Assembly: GCA_009774235.1 (NCBI GenBank)
Contig: VSNJ01000210.1
Coordinates: 1 to 6,147 of the forward strand
Reading direction: 5' to 3'
Length of the DNA: 6,147 bases
DNA from: Lachnospiraceae bacterium
Lineage (GTDB): Bacteria > Bacillota > Clostridia > Lachnospirales > Lachnospiraceae
Position 1 is the stretch's first letter. Each line of letters begins with the position of its first letter. Positions 5,480-6,147 of this stretch are shown here, piece by piece. The notes below the pieces were generated by a model. It saw nothing but the letters and a program-made list of their open reading frames with translations, searched no databases and was not told where the DNA came from. The translations under genes and the position numbers were made by a program.

Positions 5480-5692
5480 ATGATAAAATATGACCGGTTA
5501 TGGATAACTATGAAAGAAAAAGGCATAACACAATATGACCTTTATACATATTATAATGTAAACCGTTCCCAGCTTGACAGGCTGAGGCATAATAAAAATG
5601 TAGAGGTAAACACTATTGACAAGCTGTGCAACATATTACGGTGCAGGGTGGAAGATATCATGGAACATTTTGATGATGGTAATTTCTTCTAA
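5480..5692 (+). CDS. Small XRE-family (Cro/C1-type) HTH protein, copy 2
   Basis: A 70-residue single-domain helix-turn-helix protein (MIKYDRLWITMKEKGITQYD at the start). The HTH comprises ITQYDLYTYYN and NRSQLDRLRHNKN, followed by VNTIDKLCNILRCRVEDIM, the conserved closing helices of Cro/C1-type repressors, and a short acidic tail ending DDGNFF. GGCGG (5465-5469) ten bases upstream supports the start. It is a paralogue of the protein at 3651-3848 (30 of 62 identical, no gaps). The matches concentrate in the scaffold (W8, ITQY, NTI, LC), while the middle of the recognition helix differs (STGT versus NRSQ), so the DNA targets may differ. It is divergent from the 120-residue gene and is the best candidate to bind the repeats in between. 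Confidence 0.87.
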   Translation: MIKYDRLWITMKEKGITQYDLYTYYNVNRSQLDRLRHNKNVEVNTIDKLCNILRCRVEDIMEHFDDGNFF

Positions 5693-5701
5693 AAATAAAT
5701 A

Positions 5702-5733
5702 CCAGCCTGTTATAAGTTCCTGGCTTCTTTTTA
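5702..5733 (+). terminator. Possible terminator of XRE copy 2
   Basis: CCAG (5702-5705) can pair with CTGG (5720-5723), or AGCC (5704-5707) with GGCT (5722-5725), and the hairpin is followed by TTCTTTTTAT. It begins ten bases past the stop codon. The stem is short, so strength is uncertain. Confidence 0.45.
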
Positions 5734-6001
5734 TAAACAAAAAATATATGGAATTATGAAGCCTTTTATTCCTGTACACAAAAAATTTATTAGTTTAAAC
5801 ATACAAAACATACCTGTTATTACCATTATACCAGTACAAAGCATTACCATCTTCCTGGTAATTTTATTACATACCACCTTTTTTCTTACCATTTCCATTA
5901 CTTCAAATTTTATACATTTCTTCCAAGTAAATTAACACCAGACACATTCTCCAGCCCGCTTACAATATACAGCCCTTATGCCCTGGACAGCCCAGCCTCC
6001 T

Positions 6002-6018
6002 GGATTATGTTATAATCC
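6002..6018. repeat. Perfect 7-bp dyad
   Basis: GGATTAT (6002-6008) and ATAATCC (6012-6018) are perfect inverted arms around GTT. It may be an operator or a small hairpin; no neighbouring promoter decides between them. Confidence 0.5.
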
Positions 6019-6045
6019 CCCTGTGCCTGTTAATAAACTTATGTT

Positions 6046-6077
6046 CCTGTTACAAGTATTATAACACTTATAACAGG
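6046..6077. repeat. Strong hairpin built on CCTGTTA arms
   Basis: CCTGTTA (6046-6052) pairs with TAACAGG (6071-6077), and after one mismatch AAGT (6054-6057) pairs with ACTT (6066-6069), leaving an 8-base loop. No T-run follows on the plus strand, so it is not a standard terminator in that direction. It may be part of the leader of a gene beyond the right edge. Confidence 0.6.
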
Positions 6078-6147
6078 TTATAAAAACACTATACCAAGTA
6101 TATAATAAAAAAACAAGCATTACAAAAATATTATAATTACAAGGGGT

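Larger units (their letters stand above)
5734..6147. other. Non-coding stretch with several hairpins; no convincing gene
   Basis: No gene with a ribosome binding site is seen. The stretch contains TTACCA/TGGTAA with a TTTT tail (5844-5865), a perfect dyad at 6002-6018 and a 32-base hairpin at 6046-6077. The heptamer CCTGTTA occurs at 5813, 6026 and 6046 and, inverted, at 6071, with a further copy at 5706. The window ends in AAGGGG (6141-6146), which would suit the ribosome binding site of a plus-strand gene starting just outside, with TATAAT-like boxes at 6101 and 6132. The area could be the regulatory leader of that gene. Confidence 0.4.

Noticed and set aside
5756..5935. Plus-strand open frame of 59 codons with a hydrophobic Ile/Thr/Leu-rich middle, like a small membrane peptide
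   Set aside because: No suitable ribosome binding site, low-complexity composition expected from AT-rich DNA, and it runs through the hairpin at 5844-5861; no family resemblance.
5941..6000. Short minus-strand open piece reading GLYIVSGLENVSGVNLLGRN as a protein relic
   Set aside because: Only about 20 residues long without start or neighbours in frame; it cannot be told from chance.

Overview
The window is AT-rich (GC roughly one third) with strong AGGAGG-like ribosome binding sites and compact genes. The protein families suggest a low-GC Firmicute of the Clostridia, most likely a gut Lachnospiraceae-type organism. This placement is inferred from composition and protein flavour; there is no 16S or other marker. 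The content is accessory-genome in character: a nuclease, a broken restriction-modification gene, an Rpn-type nuclease, two small Cro/C1-like regulators and long structured non-coding stretches.

Left part (1-2524), all on the minus strand: an HNH-endonuclease-domain protein that runs off the left edge (<1-1066), a flavin reductase-like FMN-binding protein (1158-1718), and a class I SAM-dependent methyltransferase (1925-2524). The genes are separated by 91 and 206 bases. The spacing, a good promoter ahead of the reductase and a palindromic promoter candidate ahead of the HNH gene suggest neighbours with separate expression, not one tight operon.

Middle (about 2550-3650): a decayed zone. A minus-strand run of inverted repeats (2553-2825) lies between the methyltransferase and the first 55 or so codons of a type I restriction-modification hsdM gene (2829-3032), which keeps an excellent RBS but is cut off abruptly. 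Upstream of it are relics of a winged-helix protein (3089-3302) and of a Lys/Ala-rich C-terminal tail (3527-3619). This looks like the scar of a former restriction-modification locus, possibly disrupted by a hairpin-rich non-coding element.

Right part (3651-5692): a compact module. Two paralogous small XRE-type helix-turn-helix proteins on the plus strand (3651-3848 and 5480-5692, 30 of 62 aligned residues identical) enclose two minus-strand genes: a 120-residue protein of unknown function (4963-5325) and an Rpn/PD-(D/E)XK nuclease-family protein (3997-4857). The Rpn-like gene has a near-consensus promoter and a Rho-independent terminator. The divergent promoter region between the unknown gene and the second regulator carries a 12-bp direct repeat that brackets a promoter candidate, so autoregulation by the XRE protein is a reasonable hypothesis. 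The last 450 bases hold no convincing gene but contain several hairpins and five copies of the heptamer CCTGTTA or its complement.
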